Shown piece after piece: positions 24,743 to 34,347 of a DNA stretch of 49,642 nt. The translations under genes were made by a program, and so were the position numbers. The notes beneath the pieces were generated by a model. The model was not told the DNA's origin and ran no database searches. It was given only the letters and a program-made list of their open reading frames with translations. Source of the stretch: Clostridia bacterium (GTDB taxonomy: Bacteria > Bacillota > Clostridia > Oscillospirales > Acutalibacteraceae); assembly GCA_017623315.1 (NCBI GenBank), contig JAGAPJ010000042.1, positions 1 through 49,642 on the forward strand, in the 5' to 3' direction. The stretch's first letter is position 1. The number at the start of each line of letters is the position of its first letter.

Positions 24743-26395
24743 ATGATAAGCACCGACAGACTTTGTATGGGCTGTATGAACGATAACGGTGGCGAGCAAA
24801 TTTGCCCCATTTGCGGTTTTGACGCTAAGGCTAAAAACCCTAAAAATACAGTTCCGCTTAAAACTATGATTAACGACCGTTTTGTTGTCGGCAGGGTGCT
24901 TTCTGCTAACGGTGAAGGCATCGATTATATCGGTTGGGATACCGCGAATGACGCAATTGTTCAAATTCGTGAATATTTTCCCGCTGGTGTTGCGAAGCGC
25001 AATCCCGACAAAACCGTTTCAATGCTTAAGGGTAAGGAATATACCTTTAATGAAGGTCTTTTAGAATTTTTAGAAATTAATAAAACCATAAAATCAAGCG
25101 ACCTTCCGTCCTTAATACCTGTAATAGACGTTTTTGAAGAAAACGGCACTGCATTTGCAATTATGCAAAATATTCAGGGCGTTACCTTAGGCGAATTTTT
25201 ATCCCGCAACGGTGGTACTTTAAAGTGGGAGCAGGCACGTGCTTTGTTCTTGCCCCTTATTGATACGATTAAAGGTATGCACGACCTTGGTATTATTCAC
25301 AAGGGTATTTCTACCGATACTGTTATAGTTGGTCGCGACGGTAAGCTTCGCCTTACAGGTTATTCCATCAATAAGCTTCGTTATGAAAATGAAGAAGTGC
25401 AGTTTGAAGTGCTTGACGGCTTTGCAGCGGTTGAACAGTATAAAACCGAAGAGGAATTCCAGTTCGGTCCCCATACCGACGTTTATGGTTTTTGCGCCAC
25501 CCTTTTCAATGTGCTTATAGGTAACCTTCCTGCAAAGGCTACTGCACGCCTTGAAAACGATTCAATGTCAATTCCTTCAAAATTTGCTGAAGAATTACCC
25601 CGTCAGGTGCTTATTTCATTAGCAAATGCTTTACAAGTTAAGCCACAGGACCGCACACACGATATGGAAGCCCTTAAAAACCAATTGGTTTACGGTGAAA
25701 TTCCTACTGCCGTTGTTGATGTGGCAGATAAAAAGGGCAACGCTAAGGAAAAGAAGAATAAATCGGGTAGCGGCAAAGTTGTTCTAGTTACTGCTATTGT
25801 TACGGTTATTTTCATTTTACTTTTAGCAATTATTTTAATCTTCACCGTTTTCCGTGATAGCATTTTCGGTAACGGAAATAACAATTCTCAGCCTTCTACA
25901 CCTTCAAGCAGCTCACCTGTTATTGATAATTCAAGTGAAGAAAGCTATCCCGACGACGTCGAAAAGCTTTATATTGTACCTAATTTGGTTGGTTCGTATT
26001 ATTCCGAAATTTTAGAGGTTGAGGAAAATGAAAACTTTGTTTTTGTTATAAAGGGTAAGGAATATTCTTCACATCCGCGCGGTACAATTTGCAGTCAGTC
26101 GGTTGCAAAGAATAGCGAGGTTGCAAAGGATACTGAAATTGAAATTGTCATAAGTCTTGGCCGTAAGGAATTTAAAATGCCTAATGTATTAAACAAAACC
26201 GATATAGAAGCAAAGCTTGAACTTTTAAAGGCAGGCTTCCTTTATGAAAATATTGAGGTTTTGGAAAAATACGACGAGGATTATGCTCCCGGTCAAATTA
26301 TTGAACAATACCCTGCTGCAGGTGATACAGTTAATGCCGAAATCGGTATAAAAATTTATATAAATACCTACGAGGGTGACGAATATTATTATTAA
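24743..26395 (+). CDS. Zinc-ribbon/kinase-fold/PASTA membrane protein, predicted pseudokinase
   Basis: 550 residues. The order is a zinc ribbon (C8-x2-C11 and C21-x2-C24), a Ser/Thr kinase fold (about 35-320), a transmembrane helix (about 343-369), then an extracellular part with two PASTA domains (about 405-545). The ATG at 24743 has TGGAGG 6 bp upstream. The kinase fold is recognisable (DYIGWDTAND, QIREYFP, LGIIH, GPHTDVYGFCATLF), but key residues are replaced. The catalytic HRD is H186-K-G188, DFG is T205-G-Y207, the ATP-binding lysine is R76, and the Gly-rich loop is altered. So phosphotransfer is unlikely. PASTA domains bind muropeptides or lipid II, so it probably senses cell wall state and signals by interaction. 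Its own promoter lies upstream; rimP follows under a separate promoter. Confidence 0.88.
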   Translation: MISTDRLCMGCMNDNGGEQICPICGFDAKAKNPKNTVPLKTMINDRFVVGRVLSANGEGIDYIGWDTANDAIVQIREYFPAGVAKRNPDKTVSMLKGKEYTFNEGLLEFLEINKTIKSSDLPSLIPVIDVFEENGTAFAIMQNIQGVTLGEFLSRNGGTLKWEQARALFLPLIDTIKGMHDLGIIHKGISTDTVIVGRDGKLRLTGYSINKLRYENEEVQFEVLDGFAAVEQYKTEEEFQFGPHTDVYGFCATLFNVLIGNLPAKATARLENDSMSIPSKFAEELPRQVLISLANALQVKPQDRTHDMEALKNQLVYGEIPTAVVDVADKKGNAKEKKNKSGSGKVVLVTAIVTVIFILLLAIILIFTVFRDSIFGNGNNNSQPSTPSSSSPVIDNSSEESYPDDVEKLYIVPNLVGSYYSEILEVEENENFVFVIKGKEYSSHPRGTICSQSVAKNSEVAKDTEIEIVISLGRKEFKMPNVLNKTDIEAKLELLKAGFLYENIEVLEKYDEDYAPGQIIEQYPAAGDTVNAEIGIKIYINTYEGDEYYY

Positions 26396-26406
26396 TAAAA
26401 TAATAC

Positions 26407-26435
26407 TTGATTTTATATAAGTTTTGTGTTATAAT
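26407..26435 (+). promoter_or_regulatory. Promoter of the rimP-nusA-infB operon
   Basis: TTGATT (26407-26412), 17-bp spacer, TATAAT (26430-26435). The predicted transcript starts near 26442 and runs into a terminator-like hairpin before rimP. Confidence 0.75.
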
Positions 26436-26456
26436 CCATTTTGTAATAATTCTAGG

Positions 26457-26492
26457 AAAGGTGAGTGGCTAACAGCCGCTCACTTTTGTTTT
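26457..26492 (+). terminator. Leader terminator (attenuator) before rimP
   Basis: A 9-bp core stem (26461-26469 with 26475-26483, one G-U pair), extendable by A-T pairs, has a 5-nt loop and is followed by TTTTGTTTT. It lies between the operon promoter and the rimP ribosome-binding site. In Bacillus subtilis NusA represses its own operon by terminating transcription in the leader; this hairpin is in the right place for the same control. Confidence 0.75.
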
Positions 26493-26508
26493 GCAAGGAG
26501 ATGAATTT

Positions 26509-26961
26509 ATGGCAAATGCTGCTGAACGTGTTTATGATCTAATTAAAGACACAGTTGAGACACAGGGCGTTACCCTTTGGGATGTTCGATTTTTGAAAGA
26601 GGGCGCTTCTTGGTATTTAAGGGTGTTTATCGACAAAGAGGGCGGCATCAATATTGATGACTGCACCAACGTTTCCCACGCTATCGACCCCATTATCGAC
26701 GAAGCCGACCCTATTGATAAGTCCTATTATCTTGAGGTATGCTCCTGCGGTATCGACCGCGAGCTTACAAGGCCCGCACACTTTGAGGCAATGAGGGGTG
26801 CGCTTATTAAGGTTAAGCTTTACAAAGCGGTTGACGGTGTTAAGGAATTTATCGGAACACTTACCGACTTTAATGATAAGGTTATTTTAGACGTTGATGG
26901 TAAGTCCTACGAATTTGCGCTAAAGGAGATTTCTAAGGCAAACGTACATTATTGTGATTAA
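26509..26961 (+). CDS. rimP: Ribosome maturation factor RimP
   Basis: 150 residues, the usual family size. The N-terminal alpha-beta domain contains RVFIDKEGGINIDDCTNVSH and the linking segment YYLEVCSCGIDRELTRPAHF (the LEVSSPGxxRPL-like motif, here with CSCGIDREL). The SH3-like C-terminal domain follows. RimP helps assemble the 30S subunit. ATG at 26509 has AAGGAG at 26495-26500. The atypical SCG in place of SPG is a minor oddity. Confidence 0.92.
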   Translation: MANAAERVYDLIKDTVETQGVTLWDVRFLKEGASWYLRVFIDKEGGINIDDCTNVSHAIDPIIDEADPIDKSYYLEVCSCGIDRELTRPAHFEAMRGALIKVKLYKAVDGVKEFIGTLTDFNDKVILDVDGKSYEFALKEISKANVHYCD

Positions 26962-26996
26962 AAACTTAAAATATTTTAATGGAGGAATTTGGAAAA

Positions 26997-28082
26997 ATGG
27001 CAAGAGCAAAAAAGGTTAAAAAAGACGAAGTAAATTATGCTGAATTTTTTGAAGCATTAAAGCTTATGGAAGAAGAAAGAGGCATCCCCAAGGAATTTAT
27101 AGCCGAAAAAATTGCAGACGCTATTGTAGTTGCTGCCCGTAAGGATTTTGGCGGTAATGAAATTGTTACCTGCAAAATTGATGTTGAAAAGGAAATTTTT
27201 GTTGTTACCGCACGTAAAACAGTTGTTGACGAGGTAATGGACCCCTATACCGAAATTTCTAAAGAAGATGCTGCATTAATCGACACAAATTCAATTGAAA
27301 ACGGCTTTGTTGACATTAAGCTTGATCCCAGAAAATTTGGTCGTGTTGTTGCACAAAATTCAAAGAACAATTTCCGTCAGGGTGTAAGAGAGGCTGAACG
27401 TGGTCACACCTTGGCTGAATTCCAAAGCCACACACGTGAGCTTTTAACAGCAGTTGTTCAAAAAATCGACCCCAAGACAGGCAATGCGATTTTAACAATC
27501 GGTCACTCTGACGCAACACTTCCCAAGGCTGAACAGGTGCCTGATGAAGTTCTCAAAGAAGGCGACCATATTAAAGTTTACATTGTTGACGTTAAAGAAA
27601 CCGAACGCGGCGCTCGTGTAATGCTTTCACGTACACATCCCGGTCTTGTAAAACGCCTTTTTGAAACTGAAGTACCTGAAATTTTTGACGGCACTATTGA
27701 AATTAAGTCGGTTTCACGTCAGGCAGGTTCACGTACTAAGATTGCGGTTTACTCAGCTAATCCCGAAATTGACCCCATCGGTGCTTGTATCGGTCCCAGA
27801 GGTGAGCGTGTAAACAAAATTGTTGAAGAATTAGCAGGCGAAAAAATTGATATTGTTAAATACAGTGAAGACCCCGTCGCTTTCGTTTCTGAAGCATTGT
27901 CACCCGCTAAGGTAACTTCGGTTGAAATCTTGTCTGAAGAGCCTAAGGCTTGTAAGGTTAAGGTGCCCGATGCACAGTTATCACTTGCAATTGGTAACAA
28001 GGGTCAAAACGTACGCCTTGCCGCCAAGCTTACGGGCTGGAAGATAGATATCCACCCTGAAAGCGGCTATTATGGCGAATAA
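26997..28082 (+). CDS. nusA: Transcription termination/antitermination factor NusA
   Basis: 361 residues: an N-terminal RNA polymerase-binding domain (about 10-125), an S1 domain (about 135-200) and two KH domains (about 200-350) with GACIGPRGERVNKIVEEL and LAIGNKGQNVRLAAKLTGW. It ends soon after KH2 and lacks the C-terminal acidic repeats of E. coli NusA, as expected for Firmicutes. ATG at 26997 is preferred because GGAGG lies 10 bp upstream. NusA enhances pausing and hairpin-dependent termination and could act on its own leader. Confidence 0.96.
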   Translation: MARAKKVKKDEVNYAEFFEALKLMEEERGIPKEFIAEKIADAIVVAARKDFGGNEIVTCKIDVEKEIFVVTARKTVVDEVMDPYTEISKEDAALIDTNSIENGFVDIKLDPRKFGRVVAQNSKNNFRQGVREAERGHTLAEFQSHTRELLTAVVQKIDPKTGNAILTIGHSDATLPKAEQVPDEVLKEGDHIKVYIVDVKETERGARVMLSRTHPGLVKRLFETEVPEIFDGTIEIKSVSRQAGSRTKIAVYSANPEIDPIGACIGPRGERVNKIVEELAGEKIDIVKYSEDPVAFVSEALSPAKVTSVEILSEEPKACKVKVPDAQLSLAIGNKGQNVRLAAKLTGWKIDIHPESGYYGE

Positions 28083-28108
28083 TTTAAATTTTAGAAGGAA
28101 CTTTTATT

Positions 28109-28378
28109 ATGAGTGTAAAAAAAATACCTATGCGTATGTGCACAGGCTGTCACGAAATGAAGCCGAAAAAGGAGCTTATACGTGTTGTTAAAACCCCCGA
28201 AGGTGAAATTAAGCTTGATTTTACGGGTAAGCTTAACGGCAGGGGCGCTTACATCTGCAACAGCGTTGAATGTCTTTTAAAAGCACAAAAGCAAAAATCA
28301 CTTTCACGCGCGTTTGGTTGCCCTATAAGTGATGAAATTTACGAACAGCTTAAAGGAGCAATCGAAAAAGGTGAATAA
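28109..28378 (+). CDS. ylxR: YlxR (RnpM) family RNA-binding protein
   Basis: 89 residues. The family signature is clear: PMRMCTGCHEMKPKKELIRVV, then GRGAYICNSVECLLKA, with the four cysteines at the expected places. YlxR/RnpM is a small nucleic-acid-binding protein; in B. subtilis it has been reported to modulate RNase P. It lies between nusA and ylxQ as in most Firmicutes. Its stop overlaps the start of ylxQ. Confidence 0.93.
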   Translation: MSVKKIPMRMCTGCHEMKPKKELIRVVKTPEGEIKLDFTGKLNGRGAYICNSVECLLKAQKQKSLSRAFGCPISDEIYEQLKGAIEKGE

Positions 28379-28682
28379 TAAAATATTAACCCTTTTGGGC
28401 TTTGCCGCAAAAGCGGGTAAGCTTTCGTTTGGAATGGATATGGCGTGTACCTCAATAAAGGCGGGTAAAAGCTTTTTGGTGGTTTGCGCAAACGACGTGT
28501 CTGACAAAAGCAAAAAGGAAATAGGCTTTCACGCGCTTAAAAAAGAAGTTCCGTTAATCGTTTTAACCGATAATAATATTGAAGCCGTAGGTAAGGCGGT
28601 CGGCCGAAAATGCGGTATTCTTTCGGTAAATGACAAATCATTTGCCGAAGCAATTAAAGGAGGATATGCTAATGACCAATAA
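28371..28682 (+). CDS. ylxQ: YlxQ, L7Ae-family ribosomal protein homologue
   Basis: 103 residues, an L7Ae/L30e/S12e-Gadd45 fold that binds kink-turn RNA. The GTG at 28371 gives [20 protein letters not shown] after the start, the normal N-terminus. It overlaps the ylxR stop, and AAAGGAG is 12 bp upstream. [20 protein letters not shown] and PLIVLTDNN fit the family. Its 3' end overlaps infB by 11 bp. Confidence 0.9.
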   Translation: MNNKILTLLGFAAKAGKLSFGMDMACTSIKAGKSFLVVCANDVSDKSKKEIGFHALKKEVPLIVLTDNNIEAVGKAVGRKCGILSVNDKSFAEAIKGGYANDQ

Positions 28683-31245
28683 ATATAAAGTCAGTGACCT
28701 TGCTAAAGACCTTGGTATGAGTTCTAAGGAGGTTGCGGTTATTGCTACTGAGGTTTCAGGCAGCGAAAAGAAATCAAGCACAACCCTTAACGAAGAAGAA
28801 ATAGGTCGTTTTTTCAATAAACTTACTAAAGATAATGCTGTAAAGGATTTTACTGCTTACTTTGCAACAGGTGCCGAAGCGCGCGAAAAGGCTAAAAAAG
28901 CCCGTGAAGAAGAAAAGAATAAAAAGCTTTTAGAGCAAATGGCAATTCTTGAGCAGTTAAAGGCTGCCGCTGCCGCACAGGATGCTGCAAAGGCACCAAA
29001 GGAAGCACCTAAGGCCGAGCCTAAAAAGGAAGAACCCAAGAAAGTTGAAACTAAAAAGCCTGAAGTGAAGAAAGAAGAGCCTAAGAAAGCTGAACCCAAG
29101 AATGAAGAACCTAAAAAGGTTGAGGCTAAGAAGATTGAACCCAAAAAGCCCGAGCCTAAGAAAGCGGAAGCTCCAAAGGCTGAGCCCAAAAAGGAACATA
29201 AGCCTTCCGACCCACAGCCATTCGTTTCCAAGAAAAAGGATAAGGTGGCAGGTGATACACCTAACCGTGGCCCTGCTGAAATCCGTCGTATCGATACCCG
29301 TACTTCAAATGTAAATATCGATAAATATAATGAAAAATATGAAACAATTGCACCTGCAAACTCTATGCAGGACAATTATTCGCGCAAGCAAAAAATCAAG
29401 CAAAAGTCTAAGGATTATAAGCGTCCCCAAGGCGCTAAGCGTGAAACCGAAGCAGATAAAATGCGCAGAATGCAGCTTGAACGCATTAAGAAAACTCCCA
29501 TTACAGTTACTGTTGGGGACGAAATTACTGTGGGCGAGCTTGCTGCCGCTATGAAGAAAACCGCTGCCGAGGTTATTAAAGAGCTTCTTAAGCTCGGTAT
29601 GATGGCTACCGTTAATCAGGTAATCGACTATGATACTGCTGAAATTGTTGTTACCGAAATGGGTGCTAAAATTCAAAAGGCGGTTGTTGTTACCATTGAA
29701 GAAAAAATTATGGACGACACTGAAGATACCGCTGAAAATCTCAAACCTCGTAGTCCAGTTGTTGTTGTTATGGGTCACGTTGACCACGGTAAAACTTCAC
29801 TTCTTGACGCCATTCGCGACACTGCGGTCACCTCTACCGAAGCCGGCGGTATTACACAGCACATCGGTGCTTACCGCGTAAACTGCAACGGTGAGGATAT
29901 CACCTTCCTTGACACCCCCGGTCACGCAGCCTTTACCGCAATGCGTCAGCGCGGCGCAATGGCTACCGATATTGCAGTGCTTGTTGTAGCTGCTGACGAT
30001 GGTATTATGCCACAAACAATTGAAGCGATTAACCACGCTAAAGCCGCAAAGGTTCAGGTGATTGTTGCAATTAATAAAATGGATAAGCCCGAAGCCAATC
30101 CCGACCGCATTATGCAACAGCTTACTGAACACGAGCTTGTTCCTGAAGAGTGGGGCGGCGATATTATTTGTGTTCCTGTTTCGGCTAAAACACACATGGG
30201 TATAGATAACCTTTTGGAAAATATCCTTTTAGTTGCTGAAATGCAAGAACTTAAAGCAAACCCTGACCGTCGTGCAAAGGGTATAGTTATTGAAGCCCGT
30301 CTCGATAAGGGCCGCGGTCCCGTTGCTTCACTTCTTGTTCAAAACGGTACGCTTAAAACAGGTGACATCATTGTTGCGGGTACAGCGGTTGGCCGTGTTC
30401 GTGTAATGACAAATGAAAACGGTATCGAGCTTAAAACAGCAGGTCCTTCTGTTCCTGTTGAAATTACAGGTCTTGCCGAAACACCTAACGCAGGTGACGT
30501 TTTCGATGCCGTTTCTGATGAACGTCTTGCGCGCCAGCTTGTTGAACAAAGAAAGCAAAAGGCTAAAGACGAGCTTAACAACGCTAAACAAAAGGTTACA
30601 CTTGATAACTTATTTGATAATCTTTCAGCAGGTGACCTTAAGGAGCTTAACATTATTGTTAAGGCCGACGTTCAGGGCTCGGTTGAAGCTGTACGCGAAA
30701 GCCTTGTTAAGCTTTCAAATGACGAAGTCAAGGTATGCGTAATTCACGGCGGTGTTGGTGCCGTTAACGAATCTGACGTTACCTTGGCACAGGCTTCAGG
30801 CGCTATTATCGTTGGCTTTAACGTTCGTCCCGATGCTGTTGCAAAGGAAACTGCCGAACGTGAAGGCGTTGATATGCGTATGTACCGCATTATTTATGAT
30901 TGTATTGAAGAAATTGAAGCCGCTATGAAGGGTATGCTGGCACCTAAGTTCCGTGAAAATATTATCGGTACTGCCGAGGTTAGAAGCGTTTATAAAATCT
31001 CTAATGTTGGTACAATTGCGGGTTGCTATATTACACATGGCAAGGTTGCACGCTCTGCACAGCTTCGCCTTGTTCGTGACGGTATTGTAATTTGTGAAGA
31101 TAAGATTGATTCTCTCCGTCGCTTTAAGGATGACGTTAAGGAAGTTGCACAAGGCTATGAATGCGGTATCGGTCTTGAAAAGTTTTCCGATATCAAGGAA
31201 GGCGATATTTTTGAAGCCTTTATTATGGAGGAGTATAGAGATTAA
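28672..31245 (+). CDS. infB: Translation initiation factor IF-2
   Basis: 857 residues. The order is an N-terminal IF2_N helix bundle ([18 protein letters not shown]), a long Lys/Glu/Pro-rich linker (about residues 105-185) made of degenerate EPKK-type repeats, a second IF2_N (about 275-330), then the G domain with GHVDHGKT (about 367-374), DTPGH and NKMD. Domains II, III and the C-terminal fMet-tRNA-binding domain follow. ATG at 28672 has AAAGGAGG 8 bp upstream. IF-2 places initiator tRNA on the 30S subunit and promotes subunit joining. It shares its last base with the rbfA start. Confidence 0.97.
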   Translation: MTNKYKVSDLAKDLGMSSKEVAVIATEVSGSEKKSSTTLNEEEIGRFFNKLTKDNAVKDFTAYFATGAEAREKAKKAREEEKNKKLLEQMAILEQLKAAAAAQDAAKAPKEAPKAEPKKEEPKKVETKKPEVKKEEPKKAEPKNEEPKKVEAKKIEPKKPEPKKAEAPKAEPKKEHKPSDPQPFVSKKKDKVAGDTPNRGPAEIRRIDTRTSNVNIDKYNEKYETIAPANSMQDNYSRKQKIKQKSKDYKRPQGAKRETEADKMRRMQLERIKKTPITVTVGDEITVGELAAAMKKTAAEVIKELLKLGMMATVNQVIDYDTAEIVVTEMGAKIQKAVVVTIEEKIMDDTEDTAENLKPRSPVVVVMGHVDHGKTSLLDAIRDTAVTSTEAGGITQHIGAYRVNCNGEDITFLDTPGHAAFTAMRQRGAMATDIAVLVVAADDGIMPQTIEAINHAKAAKVQVIVAINKMDKPEANPDRIMQQLTEHELVPEEWGGDIICVPVSAKTHMGIDNLLENILLVAEMQELKANPDRRAKGIVIEARLDKGRGPVASLLVQNGTLKTGDIIVAGTAVGRVRVMTNENGIELKTAGPSVPVEITGLAETPNAGDVFDAVSDERLARQLVEQRKQKAKDELNNAKQKVTLDNLFDNLSAGDLKELNIIVKADVQGSVEAVRESLVKLSNDEVKVCVIHGGVGAVNESDVTLAQASGAIIVGFNVRPDAVAKETAEREGVDMRMYRIIYDCIEEIEAAMKGMLAPKFRENIIGTAEVRSVYKISNVGTIAGCYITHGKVARSAQLRLVRDGIVICEDKIDSLRRFKDDVKEVAQGYECGIGLEKFSDIKEGDIFEAFIMEEYRD

Positions 31246-31604
31246 TGGCAGGATTTAAAATTAACCGTATAACATCTGATATAAGGGTTTGCCTGTCTGA
31301 ATTATTGCGTGAGGTTAAGGATCCCCGTGTTAGCAAGCTTTTAAGCATTGTAAAGGTTGACGTTACCGGGGACCTATCCTACGCTACCGTTTACGTAAGT
31401 GCTATTGAGGGTTACGAAGCAACCGTAGCTTCGGTTAAAGCCCTTAAAGGTGCGGCAGGCTATTTAAGACGTGAAATGGGCGCAAGGCTTAAGCTTCGCA
31501 AGGTTCCTGAGCTTCGCTTTATAGCAGATGATTCTATTGTCCACAGCGCGCATATTTCCCAAATTATTGAATCTTTTAAAGAGGAAAGTAATGATGAAGA
31601 ATAA
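31245..31604 (+). CDS. rbfA: Ribosome-binding factor A
   Basis: 119 residues with a KH-type fold: INRITSDIRVCLSELLREVKDPRVSK at the N-terminus (given here in part), DLSYATVYVSAIEG, and LRREMGARLKLRKVPELRF. RbfA binds 16S rRNA during late 30S maturation. It starts on the last base of the infB stop codon and overlaps nrnA by 14 bp. Confidence 0.95.
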   Translation: MAGFKINRITSDIRVCLSELLREVKDPRVSKLLSIVKVDVTGDLSYATVYVSAIEGYEATVASVKALKGAAGYLRREMGARLKLRKVPELRFIADDSIVHSAHISQIIESFKEESNDEE

Positions 31605-32598
31605 AGACAATACCTCCTGCCGTGAGCTTACCTTAAAGCAAACGGCAAGGTATTTAAAAAAGCACGATAATTATATAATATTGACACACGCTTCCCCCGA
31701 CGGTGACACCTTAGGGTCGGCTTATGCACTTTATTACGGCTTAAACGAAATTGGTAAAACTGCTTGCGTTTTGTGTCCTGACGTTATTCATAAAAAATAC
31801 GACTTTTTTGTGCGCCCAACTAACCACGTTCAACGTGAGGGTGCTACTATAATTGCGGTTGATATTGCTGACAAAAAGCTTTTGGGCCCATTGGTACAGG
31901 AATTTGGTGATATTGTTGATTTATGTATCGACCACCATATAACCAACAGCCATTTTGCTAAAAATTTGTATCTTGATACAAATGCGGCGGCTACTGCTGA
32001 AAGTATTTACGAGCTTTTAACCGTTATGCGTGTTAATATTAACGATGTTACAGCACGCGCAATTTATGCGGGTATCGCCACCGACACGGGTTGCTTTAAA
32101 TATTCAAATGTTACGGCTAAAACCCACATAATTGCTGCAATGCTTTACGATTATAATATTAACACGGGTGAAATTAATCGTTTAATGTTTGACACCAAGT
32201 CAAAAAATCTTTTGGATATGGAACGTCGTGTTTTAGAGGGCGCCGAATACCACTTTAACGATAGGTGCATAATTTTAAGCGTTACAAGCGAAATGCAGAA
32301 AATTACGGGCTGTTACGGCTCGGATTTGGAGGGTATAGCCCTTATTTCCCGAAGCGTAGAAGGTACTGATATTGGTATTACCGTTAAGCAGCTCGACGAA
32401 AATTCCTTTAAGGTTTCTTTCCGCACATTTGAAAAGCTTAATGCGGCTGAAATTGCAAAGCAGTTTGGTGGCGGCGGTCATAGGTCGGCTGCGGCTGCGG
32501 TTATAAACGGCAGCTTAAGTGAGGTTAAGGAACAAATATTAGAGGTTGTCGGCAAATATATGGAGGACTGTAATGCAGGGACTTCTGTTAATAAATAA
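31591..32598 (+). CDS. nrnA: DHH-family phosphoesterase, nanoRNase/pAp phosphatase NrnA type
   Basis: 335 residues. DHH domain motifs are THASPDGDTLGSA, IAVDIADK and LCIDHHITN. The C-terminal DHHA1 domain has FGGGGHRSAAAA. NrnA degrades 2-5 nt RNA fragments and pAp. ATG at 31591 (or 31594) follows GAGGAAAG; a longer in-frame form would run deep into rbfA. Its position between rbfA and truB is the usual one in Firmicutes. It overlaps truB by 26 bp. Confidence 0.92.
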   Translation: MMKNKDNTSCRELTLKQTARYLKKHDNYIILTHASPDGDTLGSAYALYYGLNEIGKTACVLCPDVIHKKYDFFVRPTNHVQREGATIIAVDIADKKLLGPLVQEFGDIVDLCIDHHITNSHFAKNLYLDTNAAATAESIYELLTVMRVNINDVTARAIYAGIATDTGCFKYSNVTAKTHIIAAMLYDYNINTGEINRLMFDTKSKNLLDMERRVLEGAEYHFNDRCIILSVTSEMQKITGCYGSDLEGIALISRSVEGTDIGITVKQLDENSFKVSFRTFEKLNAAEIAKQFGGGGHRSAAAAVINGSLSEVKEQILEVVGKYMEDCNAGTSVNK

Positions 32599-33472
32599 GC
32601 CAAAAGGCATAACCTCGTTTTCGGCTGTGTCGGCGGTAAAACGCGCGGCGAGTGAGAAAAGGGTGGGGCATACAGGGACTTTAGACCCAATGGCAACAGG
32701 TGTTTTACCTGTGTTTTTGGGACGAGCCACCTCGCTTTGTTCATTGGTTTTGGCGGCTGATAAAAAATATATTGCCGAAATTAAGCTTGGTGTTACGACC
32801 GACACCTGTGACATTACAGGTTCGGTTTTAAAAGAACGTGAGGTTAACGTTACCAAAAGTGATGTTGATAATATCCTTGAAAAATTCAAGGGTAAAATAA
32901 GTCAAATCCCCCCAATGTACAGTGCACTTAAAAAAGATGGTGTACGTCTTTACGATTTGGCGCGTCAAGGCAAAACGGTGGAAATTGAGCCGCGCGAAAT
33001 CGAGGTGTTTGATTTATCGGTTACAAAACCGCTTGATGAAAATAACTGTTTTTCGGTTAATTGCCACGTTTCTAAAGGGACGTATATACGTTCCTTAGCG
33101 CGTGATATCGGTGAAGCCTTAGGCTGCGGTGCAACCTTAACCGAGCTACAGCGTGTGGAAACTGCAGGATTTGACATTTCTCAGTGTGTTGATTTGGAAA
33201 GCCTTAACGAAGACAGCATTCCAAAGTTTTTATTAAGTGAAGAAATTGCGGTTAAGCATCTGCGGGCGTTAAGCGTTACCAAAAACCAAGCAACCCGTTT
33301 TTGCAACGGCGGTCAGCTTTCGTTTGAGCGCCTTAATATCGAAAATTTCGGCGAAAACGAGCTTTTTAGAATTAAATATAAAAACCGATTTTTAGGTATT
33401 GGCATTGCTGATTGTGAAAAAAAGCAGGTTGCCATAAAATGTATAATAAATTATCCCGAGGTGAGTGAGTAA
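32573..33472 (+). CDS. truB: tRNA pseudouridine(55) synthase TruB
   Basis: 299 residues. It has NKPKGITSF, VGHTGTLDPMATGVLPV with the catalytic aspartate, QIPPMYSALKKDGVRLYDLA, SKGTYIRSLARDIGE and a C-terminal PUA-like part. It makes pseudouridine 55 in the T loop of tRNAs. ATG at 32573 is preceded by TGGAGGA. The stop shares a base with the ribF start. Confidence 0.96.
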   Translation: MQGLLLINKPKGITSFSAVSAVKRAASEKRVGHTGTLDPMATGVLPVFLGRATSLCSLVLAADKKYIAEIKLGVTTDTCDITGSVLKEREVNVTKSDVDNILEKFKGKISQIPPMYSALKKDGVRLYDLARQGKTVEIEPREIEVFDLSVTKPLDENNCFSVNCHVSKGTYIRSLARDIGEALGCGATLTELQRVETAGFDISQCVDLESLNEDSIPKFLLSEEIAVKHLRALSVTKNQATRFCNGGQLSFERLNIENFGENELFRIKYKNRFLGIGIADCEKKQVAIKCIINYPEVSE

Positions 33473-34308
33473 TGAAAACTGCAATAGCGCTAGGCACTTT
33501 TGATGGGCTTCATACTGCTCACCGACAGGTTTTATCCTTGCCCGACGGCTATAAAAAGGTGGCTGTAACATTTAAAAAACCGCCCAAAATGGTAATTTTG
33601 GGTCAAAATGAACTGCTTTTAACCGAAGACCAAAAATATGAATATTTAAAAGAATTTGGCATTGATGAGGTTATAACCCTTGACTTTTCAAAGGTTAGGA
33701 ACGATACCCCCGAAAGCTTTTTTAAGTATTTAAAAGATGAACTGGGTGCTGATTTTATTGCTTGCGGGTTTAATTACCGCTTTGGTAAAAATGGTGCAGG
33801 CGATACTGCCTTATTAAGTGAATTTTGCAAAGAAAGCCAAGTTGAATTAAGGGTTTCAAATTCGTTTTTATTACCCGACGGCACACCGCTTTCATCCTCT
33901 TATATCCGTTCGCTTTTAAAAGGCGGACAGGTTACGCAAGCAAATAGGTTTTTATTTAAGCCGTTTTGTTTTACAGCACCTGTGCAAAAGGGCGACCAAA
34001 GGGGCAGGACAATCGGATTCCCCACAATAAACCAAAAATACCCTGCTGATTTAGTAAAGCTTCGCTTTGGCGTTTATAAAACCAGGGTTTTGGTGGACGG
34101 CAAAAGCTATGAAGCAATTACCGATATTGGTATTCGTCCCACGTATGAAACCGACTTTGTTATAAGTGAAACATTTATTAAAGACTTTTCGGGTGATTTG
34201 TACGGTAAGGAAATTACTGTTATTCCAGTTGAATTTTTAAGGGATGAAAAGAAATTTTCTAATATTAAAGAGCTTAAAAAACAAATTGAATTAGATTTGA
34301 TAAATTAA
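33472..34308 (+). CDS. ribF: Bifunctional riboflavin kinase/FAD synthetase RibF
   Basis: 278 residues, somewhat shorter than the usual 300-320. The N-terminal FAD synthetase domain has GTFDGLHTAHRQVL (HxAH instead of the more common HxGH), ACGFNYRFGKNG and LSSSYIRSLL. The C-terminal riboflavin kinase domain has GRTIGFPTIN, GVYKTRVLVDG and DFSGDLYGKEI. It converts riboflavin to FMN and FAD. It is the last gene of the rimP operon and is followed by a strong terminator. Confidence 0.94.
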   Translation: MKTAIALGTFDGLHTAHRQVLSLPDGYKKVAVTFKKPPKMVILGQNELLLTEDQKYEYLKEFGIDEVITLDFSKVRNDTPESFFKYLKDELGADFIACGFNYRFGKNGAGDTALLSEFCKESQVELRVSNSFLLPDGTPLSSSYIRSLLKGGQVTQANRFLFKPFCFTAPVQKGDQRGRTIGFPTINQKYPADLVKLRFGVYKTRVLVDGKSYEAITDIGIRPTYETDFVISETFIKDFSGDLYGKEITVIPVEFLRDEKKFSNIKELKKQIELDLIN

Positions 34309-34343
34309 AACAGCAACACAATTTGTGTTGCTGTTTTAATTTA
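34301..34343. terminator. Bidirectional terminator after ribF
   Basis: A perfect 20-bp inverted repeat (34301-34320 with 34324-34343) with a 3-nt loop and A/T-rich outer arms. It closes the rimP-ribF operon and the convergent phosphatase-hemW-pduL operon. Confidence 0.88.
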
Positions 34344-34347
34344 TCAC

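Noticed and set aside
28857-29375. Minus-strand ORF of 172 codons opposite infB
   Set aside because: It is the shadow of the Lys/Glu/Pro repeats of IF-2, giving a meaningless Ser/Phe/Leu-rich translation.
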